Source: Stieleria tagensis (GTDB taxonomy: Bacteria; Planctomycetota; Planctomycetia; Pirellulales; Pirellulaceae). From it: DNA of 64,000 nucleotides. The stretch is from positions 1 through 64,000 of the forward strand of contig NZ_JAMYFE010000066.1 of NCBI RefSeq assembly GCF_024129865.1, written 5' to 3'. The stretch's first letter is position 1. The number at the start of each line of letters is the position of its first letter. The position numbers and the translations under genes were made by a program. Under the pieces are notes generated by a model, which was given only the letters and a program-made list of their open reading frames with translations, was not told where the DNA came from and did no database searches. Below, piece after piece: positions 7,543-17,825 of the stretch.

Positions 7543-8166
7543 TCATGACAACGGTGGACCTCGTGTGGCGAGCCGAATGTGCCAGATCCATTGGCCATCA
7601 CTGCCGGTGATCCCTTGCAGCTCAAGCTCGCCACCACAGCGAGTGCACTTCGGTGGTTGGCGACGTGTCACTTCTGGCGGTGTCATTGGATTGGACAGCC
7701 AATACGTCCAGCCAAGCCAAAGCCACACCAGCCAGCGCGCATCGGCCAACTGCAGTTTGCAGTTGCCGCTCATGAATCCGTAGTAGCGGACTTTCCGAAA
7801 ACCGGGCGGCAAGATGTGCTGGGCGAAACTGCGGACGAACGATTCGCCATCAAGCCAACGTGTTTTGTACTGACGCTCCCCTGACGGTTTGACCTTGTAG
7901 GTCACTCCACGGTCATCCACCGCCGCGATCCGGTTGTCACAGATCGCGACTCGATAGACGTAGGGTGCCAAGTATTTTAAAACGGCCCCGCCGTCACCGA
8001 CCGGTTTGATGTTCACCACCCAGTCGAACTTCAACACCCCGGCAGGCAACTGATCATAAAGCTCGGCCTTGCGGAGCGCCTTTACCGCAAGACAGTTTGC
8101 CCAACTCGTTGATCCGACCATTGCGAGCGAAATATGGAGCAAGGAAAAAGCGACTGGTGCTCTCAA
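7543..8166 (-). pseudogene. Truncated IS91-family transposase (C-terminal part)
   Basis: The open frame covers only the C-terminal region of an IS91 transposase. It contains LKFDWVVNIKPVGDGGAV and LKYLAPYVYRVAICDNRI, which carries tyrosines where the Y2 motif lies, then HILPPGFRKVRYYGFMSG and a late zinc-type CTRCGGELELQG. The HUH motif and N-terminal zinc region are missing. Upstream (8170-8370, minus strand) the homology dissolves into other frames. The element is clearly dead and belongs to a different IS91 lineage from the intact copy at 4.6-6.0 kb. Confidence 0.8.
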
Positions 8167-9175
8167 GTAGGAGGTGCCTGATATGCAAACCGAGGCACCA
8201 AATAATGCGACCCAGCCGATGAAGCCAGCTTGTAACTAGGAAACGCAAGCGTCTTCCGGCGTCGGCCGCCGGAGCATCGACCAGAATCGTGAAAACCCGT
8301 TTCGGTGTCCTGCACCTCCTGCAGATTGAGATCGCCCAACCTGCTGAGGTTGGTCCAACTGACGGCACTTAGATCAACCTCTAAGTCGCATCGGTCGACC
8401 TAATCGATGCGGCGAATGACCGGGCCATTCATAACCTCGCAGTCTCCGCTTCGAATTCCATTCCCACAACTTCTCTGAAAGTTCCAAAAGCTTTCAGACC
8501 CACAAGTGAACGAAAGGTCGGCATGAATTTCATGCCGGCCTTTCTTCGTTCTTACGCCGTGTTTTGCGGTGTTTGCGAGTTCGCCGCCAGCAGATCGCGT
8601 TCTTCGTTTCTTTGTCGCTGTGGTTGGTGGGGCGACCGCAGGGTTATGGGATAGCGGCGTTTTGGGCCGTTTTCTTTGTTTCTTCGTTTCACTGTCGGTC
8701 CGGGTTAAGAGTCGTCCGACTCTCCCAGACGGTCCGGATACGGAAAGGATTCACACGGCAAAACTCTGGGTTTCTAAGCGATTCTCGATTGAGGGGGTAA
8801 CTGCCGGCTCATTCTGCGGCGGAGAAACAGAGAAACGTCGGGTAATGCGGTTTGGAGAAACGGAGAACGGGTGGTGCAATCACCTAGCGGTTCGTTCGGC
8901 GTCCCATCTGCAAACCCAGACGATGAAGCCTCTGGGCCTGACCGCATTGCTCGACTCGTTCGTTCGATGCCTCGCAAACCCAATTGACTACAACGCAAGG
9001 CGGTAAAATTGCGTTGCGATTCGCCACTGGCGATTACCCCGCAAACGTCGAGTTGCCAACGCGAATTCCGTGTTCAAGTTATTTGTCGCTTCCTGTGAAA
9101 GGTTTTTGAACGCGGTGAGTCTTCTTTGTAGAGGAGCACCGAAGTGTTCGAATCCTTGCCTCAGTCGGATAGCAG
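8167..9175. other. About 1 kb without a supported gene
   Basis: Apart from the hairpin at 8508-8551 I see no gene. The longest plus frame (8569-9006) is low in protein-like character, overlaps a second frame and has repeated GGAGAAAC strings. A possible TTGACT box at 8982 lacks a well-spaced -10. The last 100 bases are the leader of the sigma factor gene. Confidence 0.5.
8508..8551. terminator. Long hairpin, terminator-like
   Basis: GAACGAAAGGTCGGCATGAA can fold back on TTCATGCCGGCCTTTC and the following TCGTTC, giving a stem of about 18-20 pairs with few mismatches. There is no clean T tract, so it may serve as a processing or insulating structure at the border of the array instead of a canonical terminator. 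Confidence 0.5.
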
Positions 9176-9787
9176 ATGACCGCCAGCCCACCCGAAACGC
9201 GAGCCAGCCTCATTCTGCGATTGCAGAATGCGGGCGACATCGCGGCTTGGGATGAGTTCGCGGAAATCTACGCCCCGGTCATTTACCGGACGGCACGACG
9301 ACTGGGACTACAACCGGCGGACGCTGATGACGTTGTCCAGGAGGTCTTGTCGGCGGTCGCTCGCAGCGTCACTGGCTGGCTGGAACGGGATGACCGCGGA
9401 GCGTTCCGAGCTTGGCTGTTTCGGATTGCTCGAAATTTGTCGATTGACTTCTTGACGCGTCGAAAGCATCGGCCCTGGGGCGTCGGCGGCGACGAAGCGG
9501 ACAAACAGTTCGACGAAATCGAAGCAGCACGGGATATCTCAAGTCATTTCGACGAAGAAGTTCAGCGTGAGATTTTCATGCGTGCTTCGGCGGTCGTCCG
9601 TTCACGCGTGAATGATGCGACTTGGCAAGCCTTTCGACGCACGGCAGTGCTGGGTGAGTCCGTTGAGGACGTCGCAGCAGACTTGGGGATCAGTAAAGGC
9701 GGTGTCTATATCGCTCGCAGCCGGGTGATGAAGCGATTGCAAAGCGTGGTCAAATCTTTTGGAGACAATTCTGATGATGAAGTGTGA
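9176..9787 (+). CDS. ECF-type RNA polymerase sigma factor
   Basis: 203 residues. Region 2 is clear at about 25-95 (AWDEFAEIYAPVIYRTARRLG, then DADDVVQEVLSAV, and AFRAWLFRIARNLSIDFL). Region 4 is at about 125-190, with the helix-turn-helix ESVEDVAADLGISKGGVYIARSR. ECF sigma factors direct RNA polymerase to a small set of promoters and are normally held inactive by a partner. Here the partner is probably the receptor kinase, whose gene starts inside the end of this one (14-base overlap). In planctomycetes such ECF-kinase pairs are common, so control by phosphorylation or sequestration is a reasonable inference. Confidence 0.93.
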   Translation: MTASPPETRASLILRLQNAGDIAAWDEFAEIYAPVIYRTARRLGLQPADADDVVQEVLSAVARSVTGWLERDDRGAFRAWLFRIARNLSIDFLTRRKHRPWGVGGDEADKQFDEIEAARDISSHFDEEVQREIFMRASAVVRSRVNDATWQAFRRTAVLGESVEDVAADLGISKGGVYIARSRVMKRLQSVVKSFGDNSDDEV

Positions 9788-12700
9788 TGACATCGTGTTT
9801 GCGGACCTACTCGACGCTGACGACGACACAGAAACGCATGATCCTGAGGTTGCCCATCATTTGGAGCACTGCACGGTTTGCCAAACGCACTTGGCACACT
9901 TGGCCGCCGATGACGAGCAATGGGATGCGGCGCAGCACTGGCTGGCAACAAGCGAAACGTCCAGCGTTGAATACGCTGAATCAATCGAAGCTCGCGAGAG
10001 ATGGAAGCGTCCGCTGGCATGGACGGACACGATGGCGGAATCTCTGCTTGCCGAAGCCAGTCATCCTGAAATGCTAGGCCGGATCGGTCGCTATGATGTC
10101 GAACGCTTGATTGGAAGCGGCGGCATGGGCGTCGTGTTCAAAGCATACGACACCGAACTGAATCGTCCCGTTGCGGTGAAGCTGCTGGCACCGTATCTGG
10201 CCGGCAGCGGAGCCGCGCGAAATCGCTTTGCTCGGGAAGCTCGGGCTGCCGCAGCGATTGTCGATGACCACGTCGTCCCGATTCACAACGTCGAAACCGA
10301 TGACGAACGTCCGTTTCTGGTGATGAAGTACATCGCGGGCGGATCGCTGCAACAGCGTCTTGATCGCGAAGGACCTTTGGAAGCTTGCGAAATTTTGCGC
10401 ATCGGCATGCAGGTGGCAAAGGGGCTTGCCGCAGCTCATTCACAAGGGTTGATCCACCGAGACGTCAAACCGTCCAATGTCTTGCTTGATGAAGGCGTTG
10501 ACCGAGCACTACTCACTGACTTTGGTCTCGCCCGAGCAACCGACGACGCCAGTCTGACCCGCAGTGGTTTCCATCCTGGTACGCCGCACTACATGTCGCC
10601 CGAACAGGTTCGAGGCGAAGCGATCGACGGGCGGAGCGATCTTTTCGGACTCGGCTGTGTTCTCTATGCACTGTGTACCGGCCATCCGCCGTTCCGCAGC
10701 GAAACGAGCTATGCCGTTCTGCGACGAATCACAGACGACACGCCGCGCGGAATCCGCGAAAGCAACCCCGACATTCCAGCGTGGCTGGAATCGATCGTGA
10801 TGAAGTTGCTTGCCAAAACGCCTGATCAGCGATTTGATTCCGCAGAGCAAGTCGGCGAACTTCTTGAAGGCTGTCTTGCTCACGTTCAGCAACCAACAGT
10901 CTCACCGCTACCAATGGCCGTTGCCGCACTTTCATCAGGTGGTCGCGAGTTCCCGCCCAGCTTCAAGTTCATCGCAGCTGCTGCGTTTGCATTCTTGATA
11001 TTCGTCGCCGGCGTTTTTGTCACAATCGAGTTGAACAAAGGCACGTTGACGATTGAATCCAACGCGGATGATGTCCCGATTCGCATTTTGCAGGATGGTG
11101 AAACGGTTCAGCGTTTGACCGTCAAGCGATCCGGCGAAACCGTTCGCATTGCAGCAGGGAACTACGTCGTTGTCATCGACACGCCGACTGACGAGTTGAG
11201 GATTGAAGACGGCCAGGTCGTGTTGCGTCGGGGAGAAAGCGAGATCGTGAGAGTTGTTCACTCGGCGACTCAGTCTGAACAAGCAAAAACCACCGCAAAG
11301 GACGTGGCGTTCGTGCTAGGCGATAGCAGTTTTGAGCCGGGAGATCACATCGAGATTGAGTCAATTACCTCTACAGGTGAGGGGTTCGAGATCGGTGCAA
11401 CAGTGATCGTGAAAGGGCAGTACACGCTGAAGAGCAACGAACACGCGCATCTGGGCTTTTACTCCACCGTGGCGTTGAAGCCAGGCGAAACACCGGTCGG
11501 CACACCCATTCAGCACAGCCAAATGATGGATGCGAAAAAGGGAACGCATCTGTTCACGCTCTCGAAAAGAATCACGGCAATCGGCAGTCCCCACATCACC
11601 TTCTATCACCCCGAGACCGGGCAAGGAATGGGCGGCGTCTACTTTGCCGAGCAGGTTGGTAAGGAAGATCTGTCAGAAAAAGTTTTGAAGTCAAATTCGA
11701 CGCTGCAAGTTGATCCTGACGCAACAACTGCCAACTTACTGGATGGGACATGGGAAGTAGAACTGTCCAGCCCAGCGAAAGCCAAACGCTCTGGCTTTGC
11801 TGCGTTCGCGGGGAACGTTGGCGTGATCGGGTCGTCGGACGATGAAACCGCGCCACTGCGATTCACATACGACATCCAACCCCAAAACGAACAACTGTGG
11901 ATTGACTTGCGTTCTAACGACGGTGCTCCCGACGGTGGACCTTGTCTTTGGCAAGGAATTGTTGAAGCATCTCGCTCCTCAATCACGCTTTGCTTCGCCA
12001 GGGAAGACCAAGTCAAACAAGTAGGGCGACCAACGAGCATTGAAGACGCAAATTCCGACGTGTTCGTCACGGTCGCATTCACAAGAAAGAATGCGGCAAG
12101 AGCGTTTGTGCTGCCGGAACCACGATCGTTTGGTTTGAGTGCCGGGCAGACACTGCCGCCCTTGCGATTCGGAAATTCGCCCGTCGCTTTGCCGACGCAG
12201 ATCGGAGAAGTCGACGCGAGTCAATCAGCTAGGCTCGACAATGGAAGTTCCGTCGATTCGCTGCCGTACAAGTTCGGTTCAGGGAAGTTAGTACCCGTTG
12301 AATCACTGAGTGGTCAGATAGAGAAACTGCTCGGTTCTTGGCGTGTCATGACGATGACCGACGAGAAAGGGAGCAATGTCGTCCCTCACGAGAACATGGT
12401 TTTGACTTTCGATGGCTGGACGTTCAGTTGGCTCACGGAGCCGGACGAACTTTCTCGGTACATCTATCGCCAATCCGCTGGAAACGCGATCTCGTTTGTG
12501 AATAACCACGACTCGATCGCGGACATGCCAAAAGGGTCAATCGTCTACTCGTTTGAGGACGACAATCACTTGCAGATCAAAATTTTCAACAGCGATCCCT
12601 CAGGCCAACAAGGATGGCGTCTTAAACTTGAACGCATCGTTGGCGACGAACAAAACTCCGCTTTTGCATTTCGCACAATCGCTGTCGATGTTGCCGAAAC

Positions 12701-13304
12701 ATACGGCTGGAGTGATGGCAGCGTCGTTGACACGCATGCAATGCTCGTCCGCAGCCCCGTTCTTCTCGGGGCGATTCGCTGGCCTGATGACATCGAAATT
12801 CTGCCCACCGATGTTGGCGAACGCCTTGTCTGGTTGAGCCGAAATTTGGAGGTCGAGACAACCGAAGGCAACGAGTTCGTGTTTGGTATTCATGGTCACA
12901 TTACGACCAAAGAGCAACGTGAGAGAATTGTTCGTCTCGTTGCAGATGCGTACCACTCAAAGATCAGTCGAGCAGACACGCCCGACGGCAGGCTGGAAAT
13001 CGAACGCCTGATTCGCGAGCACAGTGACACCTGCGTGAAACGCGAGAAAGCTGAAGCAGCTTATCGAGCGACAATCGAAGCCAACACGGTTGATGCCGGA
13101 CGCCAATCCGATTCATACAGAAAACTGAAAGAGATCAATGATTCACTCACGGACTTGCAGGAACAACTTCTTGGGTACGGAGTGCCTAGGATTTCTGGCT
13201 CGCTCGACCTGAGCATCGAAAGGGCCACACGCGGAACCCCAGCCGGCGAGAATCCGGACGCCGCGCGGGCAATGTCCCTACCGGCGAAACCGTCGGTCGA
13301 ATGA
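9774..13304 (+). CDS. Transmembrane Ser/Thr protein kinase with TIGR03067-like ectodomains
   Basis: 1176 residues from ATG 9774, chosen because GGAG at 9760 is well spaced. A cytoplasmic lead with a zinc-finger-like HHLEHCTVCQTHL (about 25-40), of the kind found in anti-sigma proteins, precedes a complete Hanks-type kinase. The kinase has GSGGMG (about 114), VAVK, HRDVKPSN (about 227), DFG (about 248) and GTPHYMSPEQ. One membrane helix lies near 400-420 (FIAAAAFAFLIFVAGVFVTIE). The outer part includes a PEGA-like stretch and two lipocalin-like regions of TIGR03067 type (LLDGTWEVEL and LLGSWRVMTMTDEKG). All catalytic residues are present. It probably senses something outside the membrane and controls the upstream sigma factor. 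Confidence 0.9.
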   Translation: MMKCDDIVFADLLDADDDTETHDPEVAHHLEHCTVCQTHLAHLAADDEQWDAAQHWLATSETSSVEYAESIEARERWKRPLAWTDTMAESLLAEASHPEMLGRIGRYDVERLIGSGGMGVVFKAYDTELNRPVAVKLLAPYLAGSGAARNRFAREARAAAAIVDDHVVPIHNVETDDERPFLVMKYIAGGSLQQRLDREGPLEACEILRIGMQVAKGLAAAHSQGLIHRDVKPSNVLLDEGVDRALLTDFGLARATDDASLTRSGFHPGTPHYMSPEQVRGEAIDGRSDLFGLGCVLYALCTGHPPFRSETSYAVLRRITDDTPRGIRESNPDIPAWLESIVMKLLAKTPDQRFDSAEQVGELLEGCLAHVQQPTVSPLPMAVAALSSGGREFPPSFKFIAAAAFAFLIFVAGVFVTIELNKGTLTIESNADDVPIRILQDGETVQRLTVKRSGETVRIAAGNYVVVIDTPTDELRIEDGQVVLRRGESEIVRVVHSATQSEQAKTTAKDVAFVLGDSSFEPGDHIEIESITSTGEGFEIGATVIVKGQYTLKSNEHAHLGFYSTVALKPGETPVGTPIQHSQMMDAKKGTHLFTLSKRITAIGSPHITFYHPETGQGMGGVYFAEQVGKEDLSEKVLKSNSTLQVDPDATTANLLDGTWEVELSSPAKAKRSGFAAFAGNVGVIGSSDDETAPLRFTYDIQPQNEQLWIDLRSNDGAPDGGPCLWQGIVEASRSSITLCFAREDQVKQVGRPTSIEDANSDVFVTVAFTRKNAARAFVLPEPRSFGLSAGQTLPPLRFGNSPVALPTQIGEVDASQSARLDNGSSVDSLPYKFGSGKLVPVESLSGQIEKLLGSWRVMTMTDEKGSNVVPHENMVLTFDGWTFSWLTEPDELSRYIYRQSAGNAISFVNNHDSIADMPKGSIVYSFEDDNHLQIKIFNSDPSGQQGWRLKLERIVGDEQNSAFAFRTIAVDVAETYGWSDGSVVDTHAMLVRSPVLLGAIRWPDDIEILPTDVGERLVWLSRNLEVETTEGNEFVFGIHGHITTKEQRERIVRLVADAYHSKISRADTPDGRLEIERLIREHSDTCVKREKAEAAYRATIEANTVDAGRQSDSYRKLKEINDSLTDLQEQLLGYGVPRISGSLDLSIERATRGTPAGENPDAARAMSLPAKPSVE

Positions 13305-13331
13305 ACACCGGACGATCGATACTTCAAAAGA

Positions 13332-13397
13332 GACGGGATTGATGCGATTGCCCGCAAATCAACCCCGTCCCGCTATTTTTTCGTCCCGCTATTTTTT
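13332..13397. terminator. Terminator between convergent genes, with a 16-bp tandem duplication
   Basis: GACGGGATTGAT pairs with ATCAACCCCGTC (one mismatch) around a loop, followed by a T-rich tract at about 13374-13379. The unit CGTCCCGCTATTTTTT is repeated twice in tandem at the right side (13366-13397). It lies between the ends of the kinase gene and the M56 gene. Confidence 0.7.
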
Positions 13398-13407
13398 ACG
13401 AGTTAGT

Positions 13408-16400
13408 TCACTTTTCAACCAGCTTTTCGTTGATCGTCTTGATCAGTTCATCGCCTCGAACGTCTTTCGCGATGATCGTTCCGTCGGGACCGATCAAGAA
13501 CGTCGCCGGAATACTCTGCACGCCGTAGTCGGATTGGACGTCGCTGCTGTCGCCCAAATGAAGCTGCGTCCAAAGCATCGAGTTTGCGCTCAAGTAGTCG
13601 CTCACCGTTTCGGCTTCCGCGTCCAGGCTCAAGCCAATGATGACCAAGCGATCGTCGCCGGCATACTGTTCTTGGAGTTTTTTCAGGTTCGGCATCTCGG
13701 CCAAACACGGCCCGCACCACGTCGCCCAAAAATCCAGCAACACGTACTTAGCAGCATAGTCGGCCAGTTGGACCGATTCACCGTCAACCGTTTTTGCGGT
13801 GAACGCCGGTGCGGTATCGCCGACATTGATGAACTGACGCAGCTTCAACGTCAACTCGCCGAGGTCCATAGGCTCGTCGCTGCGTCCGCCGGGCATTTCC
13901 GGAATCGTGAAGCGATGCACGAGGTTGCCGAGTGACTCGCCGAATCCGCATTGGTCATTTGCCGTCGCCGCGTTGATCGACATCGACAACGTGTAGTCAC
14001 CGGCGGGGATGTCCTCGACACGAACCGCGTTGTCCTCTTCAACGACCACGGCGTACAAGCGGCCTTGTTTCTCCGCGTGCGCGATGCCCTCGTCTGTTTT
14101 GCTCCACTCGTCGTACCACTGCTGTTTTTCCTCGTCGGACATCTCGTCCACCTCTTGAAAAAACGCAAACTTCGACGTGTCCGGCATGATGACGTTGAAA
14201 CCCCAATCGTACTTCGCATCCGTTTTCGGAACGGCGACTCGCCAGACGACCGGACGGCCATCGCCACCGATCGCAACCTCGTGATCGCCGCCCGGCTGCG
14301 TGGCGACTCGCACGGTATGCGAATAGACAGTGCCCTGTGGTTTTCGCGGGATCACACGTTGCACCGAAAACGTTTCGCCCGGCAGGACGCGATGGAAAAC
14401 GAATCGGCCTTCGTCATCCGTGGTGCCGTGTCCCTCGATCTGGAATCGCGGTTGACCGTAGGGGGCGGAGTCGACGTGATGCAGCACCACATCGGTTTCG
14501 GATGCCGGTTTCTTTCCGATGCGAACGGTGCCACGGATCGTCGCCCATGGCGGCAGGGTCACGCTCTGGCCGGTTTCGAACGCATCGCCCGCAACCAGTT
14601 TGGCACCGGATTCGTGCAAGAACAACAACCGGAACGCGTCTTCTTGCGAGGGCAATTCGAAGCGTCCTTCTTCATCCGTCACTACCATTAATTGATCTTC
14701 GACATCGGCCAGACGACCGTTGACGATCTGCACGTACTGCGAAGCCAACGCGATGACGACTTGCGCGCCGGCGGCCGGTTTGCCTTCGCTGGTCATCACG
14801 ACACCGCGAAGAGGCTCGGACGGTTCGAGTTCAAAGGACAACGAAATGCTGCCTTCGTTGGATCGGATCACGCGTGAGATCGCCGGGGCGTAACCGATTG
14901 CTTCGATCCGCAGCAAGTGCCCTGGTCGCGGGTAGTCGAACGTTGTCTTGAACGCTCCTGCCCTGCCACGTTTGCTGCGTTCTCGCTCCCAAGTGATCCG
15001 ATCGCTTTGCTCGAACTGAATCCCGTCGATAATTTCAAACTCGTCGATGGGTTGTTTCGTTTTCGCATCGACGACCGTCGCGGTGACCGACAGAGGAAAG
15101 CTGAACGTGATGATTTGCTCTTCGTCGCTAGCCGAAAGTTTCGTTTGCCGTTTGTCCAAGAAACCTTTTGCCAGCATGTCGAAGGCGACCTCATCCTGCG
15201 GCGCATTCTTCCAAACAAATCGCCCTTGCTCGTCGGATTTCCGACGAGACATCGCATCGACCAACGAGCGGTGACCACGCCAAGAGTCCGCTACGATCAA
15301 GACACCGGGCAATGGGTTGCCGGCCGCATCGACGGTTCGCAGCCGCAGCGTTTTGGCGGGCGATAACACGACCTCGATCGGTTTGAACTCCGCCGTCACG
15401 TCGACCTGCCGGAGTTCCGGTGCGAAGGTGTCGGCGGCGATCGTCAGAATCATCTGTCCGAGTTTACTGTGTGGGAACGCGAACTCACCCACCGCGTCGG
15501 ACTTCGTTTCCGGGTAATCCGAACCGAAGCGATCGCTGCCTTGATAAACCGTCACGCCTTCGATCGGGTTGCCGCTCGTGTCCACGATCTTGCCCTTCAC
15601 GGTGACGCCTTTCTTCAACACCATCCGGTGCGTTCCCTCGATCAACTGATCGACGGGCACTTGGCCTGCCGTTGCGCCGAACATCGAATCGCTCGCATAG
15701 TCGGGATGGCTGAGTTTCAACCACACCTCGGAGAATTCGGCGGGCATCACGTCGCAAACCCATCGACCGCTGGCATTGGTTTGCACCTCGTATCGATACA
15801 CACGACTTTGCGGACGCACACGATCTTTCGCTCCCGTCGCATTGAGCACGGAAATAGTGGCACCTTCGATCGGTTTATCGGCTTCGTCGAACACGTGGCC
15901 GCTGACGGATCTGCCGAGCGGCAAACGGAATTCAAACGTATCCGCGAGTTCCGTTTTCATTTCTTCTTCCCGCCACGTCGCCATGTGCGGAACCCGTTGT
16001 GGTGCCTTCACGTCCAACCGCAAGAACCGAGCGTCGTCAGGAAACACGATTTCGTAAACGCCCTCGTCAGTCTTTTCCGGCTCGATTTTCTCAGCGTTGT
16101 ACCACGCGTTAAACTCCACGCCCGCGACCGGTTTGCCTTGCTCGTCACCGACGCGAACGGTCAAGGAACGCTCGCCCTGTTTTTCGGCGTCTTCTTTCTT
16201 AGCAACCTCCGCCCCATCCTCTTTCACGTTTTCTTGAGCTGGCGGTTGAGCATTCACCAACCGAAACGTTCCCAGCATCAGAAACACGAGTGAGGCTACA
16301 GCAACGGAAGCGGTGATTTGCCTCCGGGTCAGTGGCAGCAGACGAAACGTTTGCTTCACGCGATCGATTCGCCGGCGCACATCGCTGACACGTGCCATCG

Positions 16401-17403
16401 CCAAACCCACAGAACGTTGCCCGCGGCGAATGGTCAGTGCCACCTTTGCGAGTGTTTGTGAGTAAAGCTCGGCTTCCCCGATCCGGCGCGCGGACTCCGC
16501 ATCGGCGGCATCTTCGCACGCTTGTAAATGCGTCGATCCAATCCGCCATGCAAACGGATGCGGCCACAACAACCCCATGACAACTCGTACAATACGGTTC
16601 CAAACCAAATCGCCCGATCGCAAGTGCGATAATTCGTGAATCAAGATCGCACGAATCTCCTCGCGGTCGGCGCTCGATGTGAGCGATTCCGGGATCACGA
16701 CGACGGGGCCGCCGAGGGTCATGCACAAAAACGGCGAGCCCTGAATCGCGGCTTGCACCGTTCGGCATCGTCCGACGGCCAACTCACGCCGCAAACCGTC
16801 CGCCTGTTCTTGAACGAGCGTGGGTGGTGGAGACGCATGACGAACAATCGCATGAACACGAATGGTTCCGATCAGCCAACGCAGCGTCAGGAGACACAAC
16901 CCGGCGATCCATCCCGTCAACAAGATGTTCTCAATTGCCCACGCGGAACCGACCGACGGTTGCAAAGCGGCGTCTGCGGCGGACGATGGTGTCGACACCT
17001 GCGATTGCGACGCCACCCAAAAATCGTCTTGCGGAACGGCGTACACCGCTGGCACGTACACGCCTGGCACAGAGCCCGCCTGCGCCGTCGCGGCGTTTGA
17101 TAAAACGTTCGACGGTAGCGTCACTTCAGATTCAGACACCTGCGTCAGTTCCGCAGCGACGGGTGAAGCCACCTCCCAAGACAACGCGGCGATCCGCACC
17201 GCATCGAGCGACGCGACCGCGATCACGCCGACAATCGCCGAACGCCACAAGACAACACGCCAACGTGGGTTCGTTTGACGCAGCAGAAAATGCATTACCC
17301 ACGCGACCAACAACACGATCGTGATTTTGACCATCGCCGTGACGAGCCATGGCGCGTCGACAGCCGATGAAACCCAACCAGAAAACACAGATACGAGGCT
17401 CAT
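13408..17403 (-). CDS. BlaR1-like M56 metallopeptidase receptor with Cna-B/carboxypeptidase-regulatory-like repeats and C-terminal TlpA thioredoxin domain
   Basis: 1331 residues. The N-terminal third is a multi-pass membrane region of BlaR1/MecR1 type, with a zinc site HELSH near residue 255 and a downstream acidic region (ACEDAADAESARR). In BlaR1, signal binding triggers this peptidase and leads to loss of the BlaI repressor. After a further membrane helix (about 370) come several beta-sandwich modules of the 'Gkp..G..v' type (ASGNPIEGVTVYQG, AAGNPLPGVLIVAD, SEGKPAAGAQVVIA). The last 140 residues form a complete TlpA/ResA-like thioredoxin domain with FWATWCGPCLAEMPNL (about 1225). The gene overlaps the upstream BlaI gene by four bases. 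The redox domain may be an output or a sensor; this is not decided by sequence. Confidence 0.88.
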   Translation of the reverse strand: MSLVSVFSGWVSSAVDAPWLVTAMVKITIVLLVAWVMHFLLRQTNPRWRVVLWRSAIVGVIAVASLDAVRIAALSWEVASPVAAELTQVSESEVTLPSNVLSNAATAQAGSVPGVYVPAVYAVPQDDFWVASQSQVSTPSSAADAALQPSVGSAWAIENILLTGWIAGLCLLTLRWLIGTIRVHAIVRHASPPPTLVQEQADGLRRELAVGRCRTVQAAIQGSPFLCMTLGGPVVVIPESLTSSADREEIRAILIHELSHLRSGDLVWNRIVRVVMGLLWPHPFAWRIGSTHLQACEDAADAESARRIGEAELYSQTLAKVALTIRRGQRSVGLAMARVSDVRRRIDRVKQTFRLLPLTRRQITASVAVASLVFLMLGTFRLVNAQPPAQENVKEDGAEVAKKEDAEKQGERSLTVRVGDEQGKPVAGVEFNAWYNAEKIEPEKTDEGVYEIVFPDDARFLRLDVKAPQRVPHMATWREEEMKTELADTFEFRLPLGRSVSGHVFDEADKPIEGATISVLNATGAKDRVRPQSRVYRYEVQTNASGRWVCDVMPAEFSEVWLKLSHPDYASDSMFGATAGQVPVDQLIEGTHRMVLKKGVTVKGKIVDTSGNPIEGVTVYQGSDRFGSDYPETKSDAVGEFAFPHSKLGQMILTIAADTFAPELRQVDVTAEFKPIEVVLSPAKTLRLRTVDAAGNPLPGVLIVADSWRGHRSLVDAMSRRKSDEQGRFVWKNAPQDEVAFDMLAKGFLDKRQTKLSASDEEQIITFSFPLSVTATVVDAKTKQPIDEFEIIDGIQFEQSDRITWERERSKRGRAGAFKTTFDYPRPGHLLRIEAIGYAPAISRVIRSNEGSISLSFELEPSEPLRGVVMTSEGKPAAGAQVVIALASQYVQIVNGRLADVEDQLMVVTDEEGRFELPSQEDAFRLLFLHESGAKLVAGDAFETGQSVTLPPWATIRGTVRIGKKPASETDVVLHHVDSAPYGQPRFQIEGHGTTDDEGRFVFHRVLPGETFSVQRVIPRKPQGTVYSHTVRVATQPGGDHEVAIGGDGRPVVWRVAVPKTDAKYDWGFNVIMPDTSKFAFFQEVDEMSDEEKQQWYDEWSKTDEGIAHAEKQGRLYAVVVEEDNAVRVEDIPAGDYTLSMSINAATANDQCGFGESLGNLVHRFTIPEMPGGRSDEPMDLGELTLKLRQFINVGDTAPAFTAKTVDGESVQLADYAAKYVLLDFWATWCGPCLAEMPNLKKLQEQYAGDDRLVIIGLSLDAEAETVSDYLSANSMLWTQLHLGDSSDVQSDYGVQSIPATFLIGPDGTIIAKDVRGDELIKTINEKLVEK

Positions 17404-17783
17404 GATTTCTTCCGTTTTGGGGAGGAGGAGGAGGTGTCTTTGGCGAGTCGTTCTAATTCCGCGATATCATCATCAGAAAGCTTTTCGGACTGCACGAGAT
17501 TGAACAACAGTGTGCGGGTGGAGCCCTCACAAAACTGATCGGCGAGTTCGGCGATCATGCTGCGGAAGGCGCCGTTACGCCGCGTCTTGGCGTGGTAGAC
17601 AAACGCCTTGCCGACTTGTCGCCGCGTGACGTGGCCTTTTTCGAGCAGAATCGCCAGCACCGAACGAAGTGCTGCGTTCTTGATTTCACGTGGAAACACG
17701 GCCTGGATTTCCGCCGGTTTCTTCGCACCGTGTTCCCACAAAATCTGCATGACTTCGAGTTCGCCGGCTGTGAACTGCGGCAT
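17400..17783 (-). CDS. BlaI/MecI/CopY family transcriptional repressor
   Basis: 127 residues from the ATG at 17783 (MPQFTAGELEVMQILWEHG), the usual family start; the frame is open further upstream but without similarity. The winged helix spans about 1-75 (KPAEIQAVFP, RSVLAILLEKGHVTRRQVGKAFVY) and the C-terminal helix (MIAELADQFCEGSTRTLLFNLV) is the dimerisation and cleavage region in BlaI. The C-terminus is Ser/Lys-rich. It overlaps the M56 gene, giving the standard repressor-receptor operon. A dyad lies 24 bases upstream of the start. Confidence 0.93.
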   Translation of the reverse strand: MPQFTAGELEVMQILWEHGAKKPAEIQAVFPREIKNAALRSVLAILLEKGHVTRRQVGKAFVYHAKTRRNGAFRSMIAELADQFCEGSTRTLLFNLVQSEKLSDDDIAELERLAKDTSSSSPKRKKS

Positions 17784-17807
17784 CGATTTGGCTCCCGTGG
17801 CATGAGC

Positions 17808-17825
17808 TGTCGAAGTGAATCGACA
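17808..17825. promoter_or_regulatory. Candidate BlaI operator, TGTCGA-N6-TCGACA
   Basis: A perfect 6-base inverted repeat with a 6-base spacer, upstream of the BlaI start at 17783. BlaI-type repressors bind short dyads in their own promoters. A second GTCGA occurrence near 17876 may form part of another site. No promoter could be assigned with confidence. Confidence 0.45.

Noticed and set aside
8569-9006. A 145-codon plus-strand frame
   Set aside because: Low protein character, overlapped by another frame, contains repeated GGAGAAAC strings, and has no ribosome binding site.
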